Below, one piece after another: positions 11,059 through 23,161 of a DNA stretch of 64,000 nt. The notes below the pieces were generated by a model. The model did no database searches. It had not been told where the DNA came from and saw only the letters and a program-made list of their open reading frames with translations. This stretch comes from Capsicum annuum. Lineage: Eukaryota; Streptophyta; Magnoliopsida; Solanales; Solanaceae. The number at the start of each line of letters is the position of its first letter. The stretch's first letter is position 1. The position numbers were made by a program, and so were the translations under genes. The stretch covers positions 3,221,910 through 3,285,909 of the forward strand of contig NC_061118.1 of the NCBI RefSeq assembly GCF_002878395.1, read 5' to 3'.

Positions 11059-11298
11059 TTCTTGGACATTAGGTGTCCTTGAAGCCATGTCAAGTAGAGT
11101 CTCTTTGATGGGTGTGTAGAGCGCCACGCTTATAAAGGAAAGAAAACAAGGATTTGGAAATGTTTCTCTTTCTTGTGTTCTATTTTTGGGCTATAGAGTC
11201 TAAGGTCTTCAAAACTCTCTAACTTTTGGTTAACTGCATTTAAGATCGTGCCTCCTCGAAGATTTGATGCTCATAAAAACTCTTCTATCCTTCTTGAG
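11059..11298 (+). pseudogene. C leader and gag start, cut by insertion of A
   Basis: The leader shares blocks with H (TTGATGGGTGTGTAGAGCGC, compare GCATGGGTGTGAAGCGCT at 42511). The gag start at 11248 reads GTG CCT CCT CGA AGA, where other elements in the window have ATG CCT CCC AGA (MPPR), so the start codon is mutated. Only about 17 codons remain before A interrupts at 11299. Confidence 0.65.
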
Positions 11299-13539
11299 TG
11301 ACGCAACCCAAACCAGGGCCTAGTCGTGTCAGGCATCTAAAGTCCAACCAGGACTTATGAGCACACCCAATACCCCACTATAAACCACACTACACCATAT
11401 GTCGGATGAATTTCTAACATATAACGAGATAAAACAGTAATTATACAAAGAGATGATAGTAAGATTAAAACAAATGTAGAAATGCACAACCAGTTAACCA
11501 ACTATTTCAATTCCCAATGCTAGTACCAACAGCAAGCCTAACAATAATACCAACACCACCCATGCCTAAAGTTTTTTGACACATCCTCTAACCAAAATCA
11601 AAGAACATCTGGTCGGGACATGACCCTGACCATAACAAAAATGAAAAGAAGTCTATAGAATGAAATGGAGTCTTCAAAAGTACATAAGCTCACCATTTTA
11701 ATCTAACTCAAAGTTGTCCCCAAATCTAAGTCACTAAGTAGGAGAAATGGTAGTATGGTCGTTTCTTGCATCGTATGGGGATACAGTGCCAGGAGACGGT
11801 TAGTGGAGTAAATACTAGCATATAACTCAGGGATATAGATCAGATAACCCCATCAATTCAAAACCAAATCAAATAAACATATGCAATATCATATATATAT
11901 ATTGTGTCGGGATAGGGAACAAGGTTTAGCATGCATTTAAAAGTTTAACCCAAGTTTTTTAGATCTGTCATACTAAAACCACCCATGGGCGATATAGGTT
12001 CAGCTCCCCCAGCTAAAAAGGCCCTAGTGCATCTTAGCCATACGATTGGAGAAAGAAACCTAAGATTACTATTACATCCCCCAAAATATAAAGTGTGACA
12101 TCATGCACATGGTCAACAAGAGCCCCTTACATCGATAAACACGAGTTTCCAGTGATGGTACCCCCAGGACCCCCACCTTCCATGGCTTTGCTGCTCAACC
12201 CTCTTTAATAACATATTAAAACCATTTACACATTCCGAACCATTTGCCAAAAAGTATTTTAATAGGCACTCACCATTAGTATCGCTATACAAAAATTAGA
12301 GCTTCCAAGTCTATTACTTTATGCCATATAATCCATTGAACCAAATTAGACTCCACCATTTCCAGTTAAACCAAAAACATTTATAATACAAAAATGGAGA
12401 CCGAGGTCTTTCCAAATATATATGAAACCAACAAAAAGCAATTCATGTTCCATTTATCACTTATGAAATGCAAGAGTTCTAAGGATAGTTAAAGTATGTG
12501 AGAAAATAATTCCCTTTGACAACTTCAAAAATAGGTTGAGGGCATTCCATTATTCAAAAAAAATCATCCAATTTGGGGATAAACCATGACCCCTAAATTA
12601 AATCAGCATCCACATACACCAGCATGGGCAAAAACATAATTACAAACAAGGAAAACCATAATTAAACCATGAGAAATAAGATTCATCCCTGAACAACCAA
12701 ACCAACCAACCTTTATTTCAAAATCATGACAACACCATGAAAATCATATATTAAAATATATTCCTTTAGTAAAATAACAATGAAGGAAGAATCACAAGAC
12801 TTAGACACCAAGAATTATAGGGAGAAACCACCCTTGAAAGCCTTTATTGATTATCTTGATAAAACCCTAGTTGTTGCTTAAAGAGAGAGTTTGAGAGACA
12901 ATTTGAGAGTGTTGCATGGGGAATAGTGTATTAATGAATTCCCAAAAGGTGTTTTAAGTTGTGTCCTCGAAAGGAGTTAAAAGGAGAAATGTCCAGAATG
13001 CCCCCAACTTAAAAGTGTAAAAATATCGCACATGGTTATGAGTAGACCCCCGTGACTCGTGACCACCACATACAACACATACCTTTGAGTCGTTTCCAAA
13101 ATAGTGAGTTGTACACCCATACACTGTCCACCATACAACTTCATGACCCCCACTTGTGACCTGACCATACGACTTGTATGGTCTAGTCGTACCCAGGGCA
13201 GAAACCAAAGAAATTGGACGCTGGAGAACATACCTCTCACCCTTACCACTGATAACATATCCTTACAGCTCTTGGTGAGCCACTCGTACTCAAAGCCAAG
13301 TATAGTTACTAAATTATTGATTTGAGAAAGGTTTGACCAAACGACCCATCACCACCCTCAATAACTCTTACCACTAAGGTATTACAATGACCAAAACCCA
13401 TCCACAATACCCTAGACACCTAACAAATAGGGTCACATGACTTGTACCCACAGCATACGACTCATATAGTGAGTCGTTATTAGGATAGTGAGCTCAAAGC
13501 TCATGAAATTTTGAAGTGTCAAAACCCAGGGTGTTTTGA
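11299..13539 (-). repeat. A 3' LTR
   Basis: It is 2,241 bp and homologous to 25513-27729. In element orientation it starts at 13539 (TCAAAACACCC, where the 5' copy has TGAAATACC) and ends GGTTGCGTCA at 11299. It carries a cluster of ACGACTCATA/TATGAGTCGT words at about 13030-13200 and 13440-13490. Open frames at 12954-13325 are overlaps on this non-coding region. Confidence 0.85.
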
Positions 13540-13575
13540 TCGTCCCCCCTTGGATCATTCGTCCTTGAATTATGG
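13540..13575 (-). other. A polypurine tract with conserved upstream motif
   Basis: On the minus strand ATTCAAGGACGAATGATCC is followed by AAGGGGGGACGA and then the LTR. The tract would prime plus-strand DNA synthesis. The upstream motif is present in the same place in B, C, H and, weakly, G. Confidence 0.75.
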
Positions 13576-13749
13576 CACAAAGTTGTGACTAGAACGATTA
13601 AACCCCCAAACACCTCTATGATTACCTTTAAAACAGAAAATAGATTACCAAGGAATTCACCATCCACCTTTAATAAAGATAAAAAACAAAGATGGTAAGA
13701 ATAATACATACCTTAAGCACGATTTTTTGGATGGGAAATAGGAATGGAT

Positions 13750-14780
13750 ATTTAGACTTTATTTCCTCTTCATCTTCCTATGTAGCCTCTTCCACCTTGT
13801 GGTTCCCCCATAGAACCTTTACCAATGCTACATCTTTGGTCCTCAACTGACGGATCTTTGGGTCTAAGATCTCAACTGAGACCTCCTCATAAGATAGAGA
13901 ATCTGAGATATCAATATCCTTTATAGGTACAACATACAAAAAATCACCTACGTACTTTCTCAACATAGAAACATGGAACACCAGGTGGATGGAGCTCAAA
14001 CTATAAGGAAACTCCAACTTATATGCAACATTGCCAATCCTTCTCAAAAATAAGTACGAACCAACATATTTGGGACAAAGCTTCTGCTTCTTCCCAAATC
14101 ACATCATTCCCTTTATGGGAGGCACCTTCAACAACACCCTATATCCAACCACAAACACTAACTTCCTATGCCTCATATCTTTATGGTACTTTTGGCGACT
14201 TTGGGCAGCTTTACGCTTATCCCGACTCACCTTCAACATCTCCATGGCTTGGTGGATTAAATTTAGGCCAAACATTTCTTCCTCAAAAACCTCGAACCAT
14301 CCAAAAGAAAACCTACACCTGCTACCATACAAGGCTTGAAATAGAGCCATCCCACTGCTACAGTGGCAACTATTATTATATGCAAACTCTATAAATGAAA
14401 AATTCTCAACCCAACTACCAACATAGTCAATTATGCAATCTCTAAGCATATTTTTCAATGTCTAAATAGTGTTTTCCCTTGCCTATCCTACTGCCGATGC
14501 AAAGACATACTAAGACTTACCTTAGTCCTCAACCTTTGTGAAACGATTGCCAAAAGTGCGATGAAAATTGAGTACCACAATCTAAGATGATAGAAATAGG
14601 CACCCCATGCAACTTCACAATCTCTTGGAGGAACAACCCTCCATAATCCTCCACCGCAAAATTAGTCCTCATTGGAAAAAAGTGAGTAGACTTAGTCATC
14701 CTATCCACGATGACCCAAATTGAATCAAACTAATTTTGAGACTTATGAAGAACAATAACGAAGTCCATGATGATCACTTC
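13750..14780 (-). pseudogene. A integrase core, C-terminal part and chromodomain, broken
   Basis: In element order: WVIVDRMTKS-like core with a kept first aspartate (MDF, just upstream) and second aspartate in IILDCGTQF (the usual SDRGTQF is altered), a damaged ERTI/TLE segment near 14480, then SFIEFAYNNSCH...YGSRCRFSFGWFE (14458-14099), and a tail RIGNVAYKLEFPY...HPVFHVSMLRK-like, ending VEILDPKIRQLRTKDVALVKVLW and EATWE (14047-13760). The tail is a Tekay-type chromodomain-like end. Stops and frameshifts break it into at least three frames. Confidence 0.85.
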
Positions 14781-15720
14781 CTACTTCCACATACGCAACT
14801 CAATCTCTTGATACAATTCTTCGGGCGTCATGTGCTCAATTTTCACTTGTTGGTACACTATGCACTCAGCCACAAAACTAGCCACATTGCACTTTATATT
14901 GATCCACAGATACCTATCTTTAAGGTCATGATACATTTTCTTCAAGCCATGATGAATAGCGTAGCAAGACTTATGCGCCTCAACCAAGATCCTCTCTCGT
15001 AATCCACGTATGTCAGGAACATATAATCTTTCTTGGTACCGCAAGGTACTGTCACCACTAACCTCAAAAGCCATTGCTTTCTGCCCACCTATATCACCTT
15101 TGATCCTCATCAAGATAGGATCTAATACTTGTTTCTCCTTCACATTAACACCCAGGGACAACTTTGCCCCCTCTTGAACAAACACACCACCATCCTTGAA
15201 GTCATAGAGGCAATCTCCAAGGTTAGCCAAATGGTGAACATCTTTCACCAATTCCCACTTTCCCTTATCCACATGAGCTAGGCTCCCTATAGATAACCTC
15301 CTAAGAGAATACACAACCATGTTAGCTTTACCTGGGTGGTAGTGAAGACTCTTGTCATAATCATTGAGCAGCACAAGCTATATACTTTACCTAAGGTTCA
15401 ACTCTTTCTTAGTAAACACATACTGTAGGTTATTATAATCTGAATAGATATCCACATGCATTGCATAAAAAATAGTGGTACCAAATTTTCAATGCAAATA
15501 CGATAATTATAGCTCCAAATCATGCGTTAGATAATTCTTTTTCTGCGCCTTCAACTGTCGAGAGGCATAAGCTATCACCTTCCCATGCTGCATCAAAACA
15601 CACATAAGCCCTACACAAGATACATCATAATTGACCACAAACCCATCAGTGCCTTCAAACTAAGTCAAGAATAGTGTCAAAGTCAACTGATCCTTCAGTT
15701 TCTCAAAACTATCCTCACAA
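14781..15720 (-). pseudogene. A RNase H and integrase zinc-binding region, mostly open frame
   Basis: A 197-codon open stretch (15374-14781) begins in RNase H (NDYDKSLHYHPGKANMVVYSL), crosses the RH-IN linker (VHHLANLGDCL, LSLGVNVKEKQVLDPILMRIK) and includes the integrase H2C2 region (HKSCYAIHHGLKKMYHDLKD...ECIVYQQVK). The expected second zinc cysteine in the CxxC pair is tyrosine. Upstream, to 15720, the RNase H core is present but broken. This is the longest continuous open frame in the window. Confidence 0.85.
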
Positions 15721-16680
15721 ACATTATACCATAAGAAATTTACCTTCTTCTAAGTTAGCTTAGTTAATAAGGTAGTTATAGTCAAAAAAATTTCATAAAC
15801 CTCCTATAGTAACTAGCTAAACTAAAGAAGCTCCTGATATCGATGGGCGTCATGGGTATAGGACACTTCTTAACCACAATAACTTTTTGCAGATACACCA
15901 TCATCCCTTCACTAGAAATGATATGACTTGAAAAAGTGATAGCATTCAACCCGAATTCACATCTTAAAAATTTGGCATACAATTGCTGATCTTTTAGGGT
16001 CTATAAAAAATACGGAGGTGATCGACATGATCCACATCGCTATTTGAATACACTAGAATATCGTTTATGAATACATTGATGAATAAATCATGAAACTAAT
16101 GAACGACTCTATTCATCAAATCTATGAATGTAGTCTGGGCATTTGTCAACCCAAAATACATAATTAGAAACTCAAAATTCCCATACTAGGTACGGAAAAT
16201 AGTATTAGGAATATCTACCTCCCTAATCTTTAGCTAATGATACCCAAATTGAAGATTAATCTTGGAGAAAAACTTAGCTCCCTAAAGCTAATCAAATAGA
16301 CTATCTATCTATGAAAGTGGGTATATATTATTTACCATCACCTTATTTAATTATAGGTAATCAATACACATCCAAAGGGAACCATCCTTCTTACACATGA
16401 ATAAAAATGATCCACCCTACGGAGGCATACTAGGTTGGATGAAACCCTTGTATAAAAGACCCTTTAGCTACTTATTCAGCTCTTTCACCTAAGCTGGAGC
16501 CATTCTATATGGGGGAATATAGATAGGATGAGTGTTTGGAGTAAGATGTATCCCAAAATCAATCTTTCTTTTAGGAGGGACACTAGGAAGGTCGTTAGGG
16601 AAGACCACAAGAAATTGATTCACTACAGGGACCGAATGTAGAGAAGGACCCTTCGAGTTAGAATCTTTAACTCAGAAGAG
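15721..16680 (-). pseudogene. A reverse transcriptase, broken, with changed active site
   Basis: The frame at 15982-15782 gives MYAKFLRCEFGLNAITFSSHI and SFFSLASYYRRF, the RT connection region. The catalytic box near 16045-16075 reads VFINDILVYS instead of VFIDDILVYS, the same D-to-N change as in G. Farther upstream the fingers and palm are recognisable but carry many stops. Confidence 0.8.
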
Positions 16681-16739
16681 ATAATAGACACACCCTTTGG
16701 AGATTAATCTCTGAGCTCTAAGATAAGATATGAACGTCC

Positions 16740-17340
16740 CCTTATGAGCTAGGGATGTACTTCCCTCTCAATAATTGGCTTATTTAAGAAGTTAAAGATG
16801 ACCTTATGAGTCTGATAGTCTAGAGAAGCATAGCACGAGCACAACCAATCCATCTTCAACATGACATCAAAATCAACCTTGTCTAACATAAAAAGATCCA
16901 ACAAAGTCTTCCAACTACGCATAGATACCACATAACATAATACAGTCTCCTACCTACCACGAAGTCACCCATTAGGGTAAAAATAGGAAAAAAGTTTGAA
17001 ATACACTCGAGACTGAAACCAAAATACATAGCCATAAATGGGGTCACATAAGAAAGATTGGGCCCCAAATCAAATAAATAGTATACATCATGGGAAAAGA
17101 GTTTTAGTATAATAGTAATGACATCAGGCAATGCCTCAAACTCCGGACGAGCAGTGAGAACATATAGTTAGTTCTAATTAGTGTCAAAGCCATATGGTGT
17201 ACCCTTTTATGGCAAAGCTGATGAAGAAGCAATAGGAAACCTTGTTTACCTTAGAAGAAACCTAACCATTAGCAAAAATTTTAACCATATGCTCTAGCTT
17301 ACCATAGTTGAAGCACTTGTCTTTTCTTTCATTATAGTAA
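16740..17340 (-). pseudogene. A gag zinc knuckle and protease, broken
   Basis: Near 17290-17330 the minus strand gives DKCFNYGKLEHMV, a CCHC knuckle with decayed residues. It is followed by a linker ending YVLTARPEFEALPDVIT and by the protease active-site block YLFDLGPNLSYVTP (17131-16883), where the usual FDPG is FDLG. The protease end KVDFDVMLKMDWLCSCYASLD lies at 16870-16800. Frameshifts separate the parts. Confidence 0.8.
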
Positions 17341-17466
17341 CTCTAATGTAATCATCCATAAAATCTACAGAGAGGATATGATAGAGTTGATTGAGCCTCA
17401 CTATCCTAAGATTAGACACCCTGTGCCGGTCACCAGATAGTTTAGGTAGGAAGCACTAGCTGTCGT
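17341..17466. other. Unassigned junction sequence between A gag and B
   Basis: About 125 bp between the A zinc-knuckle region and the truncated B LTR. It should be gag linker of A, and a fragment GATTTTATGGAT occurs both here (minus strand) and at the other side of B near 24390, but I cannot align the rest. It may contain a small duplication or filler made when B arrived. Confidence 0.4.
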
Positions 17467-17718
17467 GTGAAATACCAGGAGGATCAAACACTGCCCACCA
17501 TATGGCCCCTGATACGACTGGAACCAAGCCCTATGACTCATACCCTTAAGTCGTACCCATTTTAGTGACCAAAACTATCTCACCATCTAACACTAGTTAG
17601 CATACGAAAGGACCATACCACTCATATCCCAGCATACGGCTCATACACATGAGCCATATTAGGTTTGGAGAACAAAATTCCAGGAAATTTTCTAAAGGTC
17701 AAAACTTAGGATGTTTCA
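17467..17718 (-). repeat. B 3' LTR, first ~250 bp only
   Basis: It starts TGAAACATCC (17718, minus strand) after a purine tract and ends at CCTCCTGGTATTT, where the full LTR (22917 and leftwards) continues with GGTTGGATAAGTCG. It is about 95% identical by eye to the two copies in the hairpin (22917-23161 and 24133-24377). Confidence 0.8.
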
Positions 17719-19054
17719 GTCTCCCTAACTAGGAACATTCTTCCCCGAATGATGGAATAGGTAAGGGTAACCACACACAGAGTCATTTGCATTATCAAAC
17801 ATCCTTTAATAAAGTTTGAAAACAAAGAGGCAAAGATGTTAATCTTTCCATTAATAAACTCAGAAAATAAAGATGTGTTCAAGACACATACCTTCCGCAC
17901 GAATCCCAGAAGCGGAAAACAAATGTGGATACTTGGACTTCATGTCCTCTTCCGCTTCCCAAGTAGCTTCTTCCACCTTGTGGTTCCGCCATAGAACCTC
18001 AATCGAAGCCACATCCTTGGTTCACAACCGACGAACTTTGATATCTAATATCTCAAACAGGACCACTTCATAAATATTGAATCTAAAATACCCCATCCTT
18101 CCAAAGGAATAATCGAAGAAGGATTACCAAGACACTTCCTCAACATAGAAACATGAAAGACCAGATGAACCAAACTTGGCAACTCCAACTTATAAGCAAC
18201 ATTGCCAACTTTTCACAAAATCGCACCACTCCCTTGATGGGAGACACCTTGAGGAACACCCTATCCCCAACCTCAAAACTCCAAGTCTCTACGCCTAACA
18301 TAGGCATAAGACTTTTAGCGACTTTGGGTAGCTTTAAGCGTATCCCGAATTACCTTGACTTTCTCCATCCCCTGACAAAACAAATCCAAACCAAACATAT
18401 CTGCTTTTCCAAGCACAAATAACCCAATAGGAGATCTAAACCTTCTACTATACAACGCCTCAAAAGGAGCCATACCGATACTTAAATAATAGCTATAAAG
18501 GTAGATGCTCAACCCAATTTCCACCATAGTCAATCATACAGGCTTGAAGCATATCTTCCCATATCTAAATAGTTCTCTCCGCTTGCCCATTCTACTGTGG
18601 ATAAAAAGCAGTACTCAGACAAACCTTAGTCCCCAACCCTTTCTGAAAAGACTGCCAGAAATAAGATGTAAACTGCGTACCACAATTAAAGATAATCAAA
18701 ATAGGTACCCCATACAGCTTCAAATATCCTGAAGATACAACCGCGTAAAATCCTCCACCAAAAATTTAGTTCGCACTAGCAAGAAATGCATAGACTTAGT
18801 TATCCTATCCACGATGATGCAAATCGAATCATACTAATTCTGAGACAAAGAAAGATCGGTAACAAAGTCCATATTGATCATTCCCCACTTCTATTTGAGA
18901 AAATCAATTTCTTGATACCACCTGTTGACACATCACGCACTTGGCCATGTAATCAGCCACATCCCTCTTCATGCTATTCCACTAGTAGATCACTTTGAGA
19001 TCATGATACATCTTAGTCGAGCCAGGATGAACAACATAACACGACTCATACACC
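17719..19054 (-). pseudogene. B integrase and chromodomain, broken, with purine tract
   Basis: In element order from 19054: integrase zinc-binding region, core and the C-terminal block GLSIYLYSYYLSIGMAPFEALYSRRFRSPIG (18533-18440), then LDLFCQGMEKVKVIRDTLKATQSR. The chromodomain-like tail follows to about 17880 (VEILDIQV, KDVALIKVLWWN and EATWEAEEDI in the homologous copy at 23303-23539). The conserved ATTCGGGGAAGAATGTTCC and purine tract lie at 17719-17760. Stops interrupt it repeatedly. Confidence 0.8.
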
Positions 19055-20045
19055 TCAGTCAAACCCTCTTTGTCGTAGCCCATCGATATCAGGAACACAC
19101 AACCTCCTTTCGTACCATAAAGTTCCATCATCACTAATCTCAAACACCACTACCTTTCGCCCACTAATGACACTCATAATTTTCATCAAGACAGGATCCA
19201 ACAGTTGTTTCTCTTTAATCTCTGCACCAAGAAATGATCGAACCACATCTTGCACCATCACACCAGTATCCTTAGAGTCCAAGAGATGAACTCCAGTATT
19301 AGCCAAGCGATGAATATCCTTCACTAATTCTTGCTTGCCTTCCTCCACATAAGCCAAACTCCCCATGAATAACCTGCTAAGAGCATTAGCAACTATATTA
19401 ACCTTACCTGGGTGGTAGTGAAGACTCATATCATAATCCTTGAGAATCTCAAGCCACCTCCTGTTCCTGAGATTAAGTTTTTTCTTAGTGAACACGTACT
19501 AAAGACTCTTGTGATAAGAAAAGATGTCCACATGAACACCATACAAATAATATTGCCATATTATCAAAGCAAACATAACCGCCAATAACTCTAAATCATG
19601 AGTAGGATAATTTCTCTTATGTACCTTCAACTGTTTGGAAGTATAGGCAATCACCTTTCCATGCTACATCAAAACACAACCAAGCCTTACCCAAGATGCA
19701 TCACAGTAAACCACAAACCCCTTATTGCCTTCCAGCAAGGTCAGGATTAGAGCCGAAGTCAATTTATCCTTCAACTTCTCAAAACTCCCATCACAAGCAT
19801 CCAACCAAGAAAACTTAACCTTCTTCTGAGTCAACTTAGTCAAAAGAGCAGCTATCAAAGAAAAGCTTTCCACAAACAACCTATAATACCCGGCTAAATC
19901 CAAGAAGATCTGAATATCAAATAGAGTCGTGGGCCTAGGCCATCTCTTCACCGCAGCAACCTTCTGCAGAAATAATATGACACAAGAAAGTCATAGCGTT
20001 CAACCAAAACTCACACTTAGAGAACTTGGCATACAATTGTTGTTT
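19055..20045 (-). pseudogene. B RT end, RNase H and integrase linker, broken
   Basis: From 20045 the frame gives [19 protein letters not shown], the RT connection region, then DIQIFLDLAGYYRLFVESFS and FVVYCDASWVRLGCVLM (19951-19664), then RNase H end LEILKDYDMSLHYHPGKVNIVANAL and a long linker DIHRLANTGVHLLDS...LLDPVLMKIM (19495-19055, 146 codons open). The RT catalytic part is absent because of the deletion upstream. Confidence 0.85.
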
Positions 20046-20756
20046 CTTTTAGGTGAACTCCTTTAACCCAAAAGTGAACTCCCACATTCTCGAGCTTATA
20101 TCATCCACCAAATTAGGAGCATACCTTGATAGCTGATGAAACTTCAAAGCATATTTCTTTATAGATATCCTCCCCTGCCTGAGGTTCACAAACTCCTTCA
20201 TCTTTGTTTCCCTCAACTCTTGAGAAAAGAACTAATCCAAGAAGAAATTACAAAAGGCCTCCCACAATTCTTCCTCTTCCATATCACATCAATCCCTATC
20301 CCACTTTTGATACCACTAATAAGCAATATCCTTGAGTTGATAAGCTATAAAGTGAACCTCCTCTACATTAGTATCCTGCATCACCCAAAAGATCTTTTCT
20401 ATTTCACCCAAGAAGCCTTGTAGATCCTTCACCACCCCCACCCCAGTAAAATTTAGAGGACCCATCTTCATAAATTAACTAATTCTTAAGACCTCAGCAG
20501 AAAAAGCACCAGTCGTACCCCGTTCAGCCTGAGCAGTAACCAATTAGGCATTGACAGAAATAGAATGACAAAATTTTGTATTTGTCATGTTGTCCTGAGG
20601 GACCTGAGGAGAACTAGTTGGAATAGAAGAAACTCCAACACCATCAGGAAAAGGACCATGAGATCGAAGATGTGCTTTAGACGTAAGACGTACCCCTTCA
20701 ACATTATCTCCAAATAGGATGAAAAAATTTCCTTGTGTTCTAGATCTAGGAGGCAT
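20046..20756 (-). pseudogene. B gag N-terminal part, fused to RT by deletion
   Basis: Gag starts at 20756 with MPPRSRTQGN and continues into a proline-rich linker and DNMTNTKFCHSISVNA (open to 20544), then decayed capsid sequence to about 20046. There the sequence passes straight into RT residues [11 protein letters not shown]. The capsid end, zinc knuckle, protease and RT active site are missing, a deletion of roughly 2 kb compared with G or H. Confidence 0.75.
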
Positions 20757-20949
20757 GATCTGAAAGACGCATAAACAAGGATAAGAGGAGATTCTGGGAT
20801 TGAGAACTCAAGCTTGAAGATAGAATACCAATAAAGTGAAATATTCCAAAATGTCTTGTAGCCTTTCTCTTATGAGTGTGGCGTGCTTCACACCCCTAAA
20901 AGAGACTCTACTCGACATGGCTTTGTGGACTTTCCAGTTGACCATAAAC

Positions 20950-20969
20950 CTAGGCTCTAATACCAACTT
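20950..20969 (-). other. B primer-binding site
   Basis: On the minus strand the LTR end TCATGTA is followed by AAG and TTGGTATTAGAGCCTAGG, one base from the initiator-Met tRNA type PBS TTGGTATCAGAGCCTAGG. Confidence 0.85.
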
Positions 20970-23161
20970 TACATGACCCGACCCCGAGCCTTATCGTAAT
21001 GGGCATCTCAAGTCCAACCAGGATTGGAGACCACCTTTTGTTACCTAACCCAACCACCTATGTCAAGCCTTAAATGGGATAAATTTCAAATATATAATAA
21101 GATAGAATTATTGTTCTCATTAAGACTCTAGGATAGGGTCATAACCGTGACCAACCCAATCGAGTCCAACTGTACCGTACCAACTGCCCAACCATACCAA
21201 ACCAAACCATAGACCATAAATTAAAGGAAATACCAAAACATAATATGAAAATCAATCCCAAAATGTAGTAGGATAAAATAGTGAGAAATCATGTCCGATG
21301 ATGCTAGCCTCCCAGCTTATTCCAATGCCAAGGCCGACAACAATACTGATCCCACCCATACTAACCTCCAAAAGTACAACAAATCCTCTATCCAAAAGAA
21401 AAACAAATTCAGTTGGGACATGACCAAAACTAATATCCAAAATAAAAGAAAATTGTCTAAAGAAATCCATAACATGAAATAATGCCTTCCAAAAGGATAG
21501 AAGCTCACCACTTTAGTCCAAATACTGATACCAAATCTGTGAGCTAAACAAAAGAAGTAGAATAGTCGATTTCTGCATAGCATGGGTATACAACTGCCAG
21601 TAGATAGGGTTGGCGAGTGACCTCTAGCATGAATCTTGGGATATGGATAAAATAATACCAGTCATAAAACCAAGTAAAACCATTTGTAATGCGTAGAACT
21701 ATACATATGTAAGTTCCAAAAAAGGGGACCTGGTTTAGCATGCACTTAAAAGCTTTACCTGGACTATATAGCTTTGTCATCCTAACCACCCACGGTCCAT
21801 ATGGGTTGAGCTCCCCCGGCTGAAAGGGCCCCAATACGTGTAGCCGCATGACTAGGGAATATCCTACGGGAAGACTAGTACATCCCCCAATATAAAATAT
21901 GACACACGCACATGGTCATCAAGACCCCTCATATCGACAAATATGAGTTTCTAATTTTGGTCCCCTCGGGACCTCTAACTTCTACAACTTAGCTACACAT
22001 CTCACCATTAATGTCTAATTAAAACTATGTCCAAACAATCCATTTACCATTTATTAACCAAGGCCAATATTGGTGGTTCCGTCATACCACCCCTTGTAAT
22101 TAATATCCATATCTAAACCATTTAGGTTAAGAGGACCTTAGGTGCCCTTCGAATTACCATATTAAATCTACTTAGGAGGCTTCCATGCTCTCCATGAGAA
22201 TAACCATTTAACCTTTAGCCTTTTCAAACCATTTAAGTCATGCTTAAATCCTTTGTCCAGTTCAAAACATGCAAGAGATCCATTAAAAGAAGTCAATCCA
22301 ATGAACATATCTATATAAGAATTTTATCAAACACCTTAGGGGCATAATATAACCAAAATCAATTCCAAAGACCAGTAGACCATGCAATACAATTGTCCAA
22401 ATCCACCATTGATGCATATAAAAGCATAAGTAAAATCATAGGAAACTATAACCAAGCATTCAATATCCAAACCCCCAATAATAGTTGAAAATCATAATCA
22501 TGAAAGAGTAAAACCATAAAATCAAGCATAGAAAATATGACTTTAGTTGAAATTACAATGAGGGAAGAAAATCATGCCTTATATCGAAGAATTAATGGAA
22601 AGAAATCACAAAGATGAGCTCCAAAGAAATTCGTAAGATGAAACCCTAGCCTTCTTTCCCCAAAAGCTCTTGAGAAAATTATTGAGTGTTTTGGAATAGT
22701 TTCTAAGTGTTAATGAATAGAATATTAGGGTAAATAACCTCCTAAGTTTATTAGAATACGTGGGTCCTAGTTAACCCCCACATAAATCCCTTAAAAACCC
22801 ATCACATGGATACAACTGACCCATATGAGTCATACCCTCCTATATGATCTGTATCCACCACTTGTATCATAGCCTCAAACTATAAATCAAACATTGTCTG
22901 GTATACGACTTATCCAACCAGGAGGATCAAACATTGCTCACCATACGATCCCTGATACGACTGGAACCAAGCCCTATGACTCATACCCTTAAGTCGTACC
23001 CATTTTAGTGACCAAAACTATCTCACCATCTAACACTAGTTAGCATACGACAGGACCATACCACTCATATCCCAGTATACGGCTCATACCCATGAGCCAT
23101 ATTGGGTTCGGAGAACAAAATTCCAGGAAATTTTCTAAAGGTAAAAACCCAGGATGTTTCA
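20970..23161 (-). repeat. B 5' LTR, full length
   Basis: 2,192 bp; on the minus strand it starts TGAAACATCC at 23161 and ends GGTCATGTA at 20970 (final CA changed to TA). It has the ACGACTCATA-type word cluster in the part shared with the hairpin (22940-23100) and further words at 22800-22910. Open frames at 21252-21849 lie in this non-coding LTR. Confidence 0.85.

Noticed and set aside
12954..13325. Overlapping open frames on both strands, 73-93 codons
   Set aside because: They lie in the A 3' LTR word cluster; the homologous part of the 5' LTR (27150-27480) has no such frames.
21252..21849. Hydrophobic open frames that could suggest a membrane protein
   Set aside because: They lie in the B 5' LTR between its ends, without support from the other elements; AT-rich composition gives F/L-rich translations.
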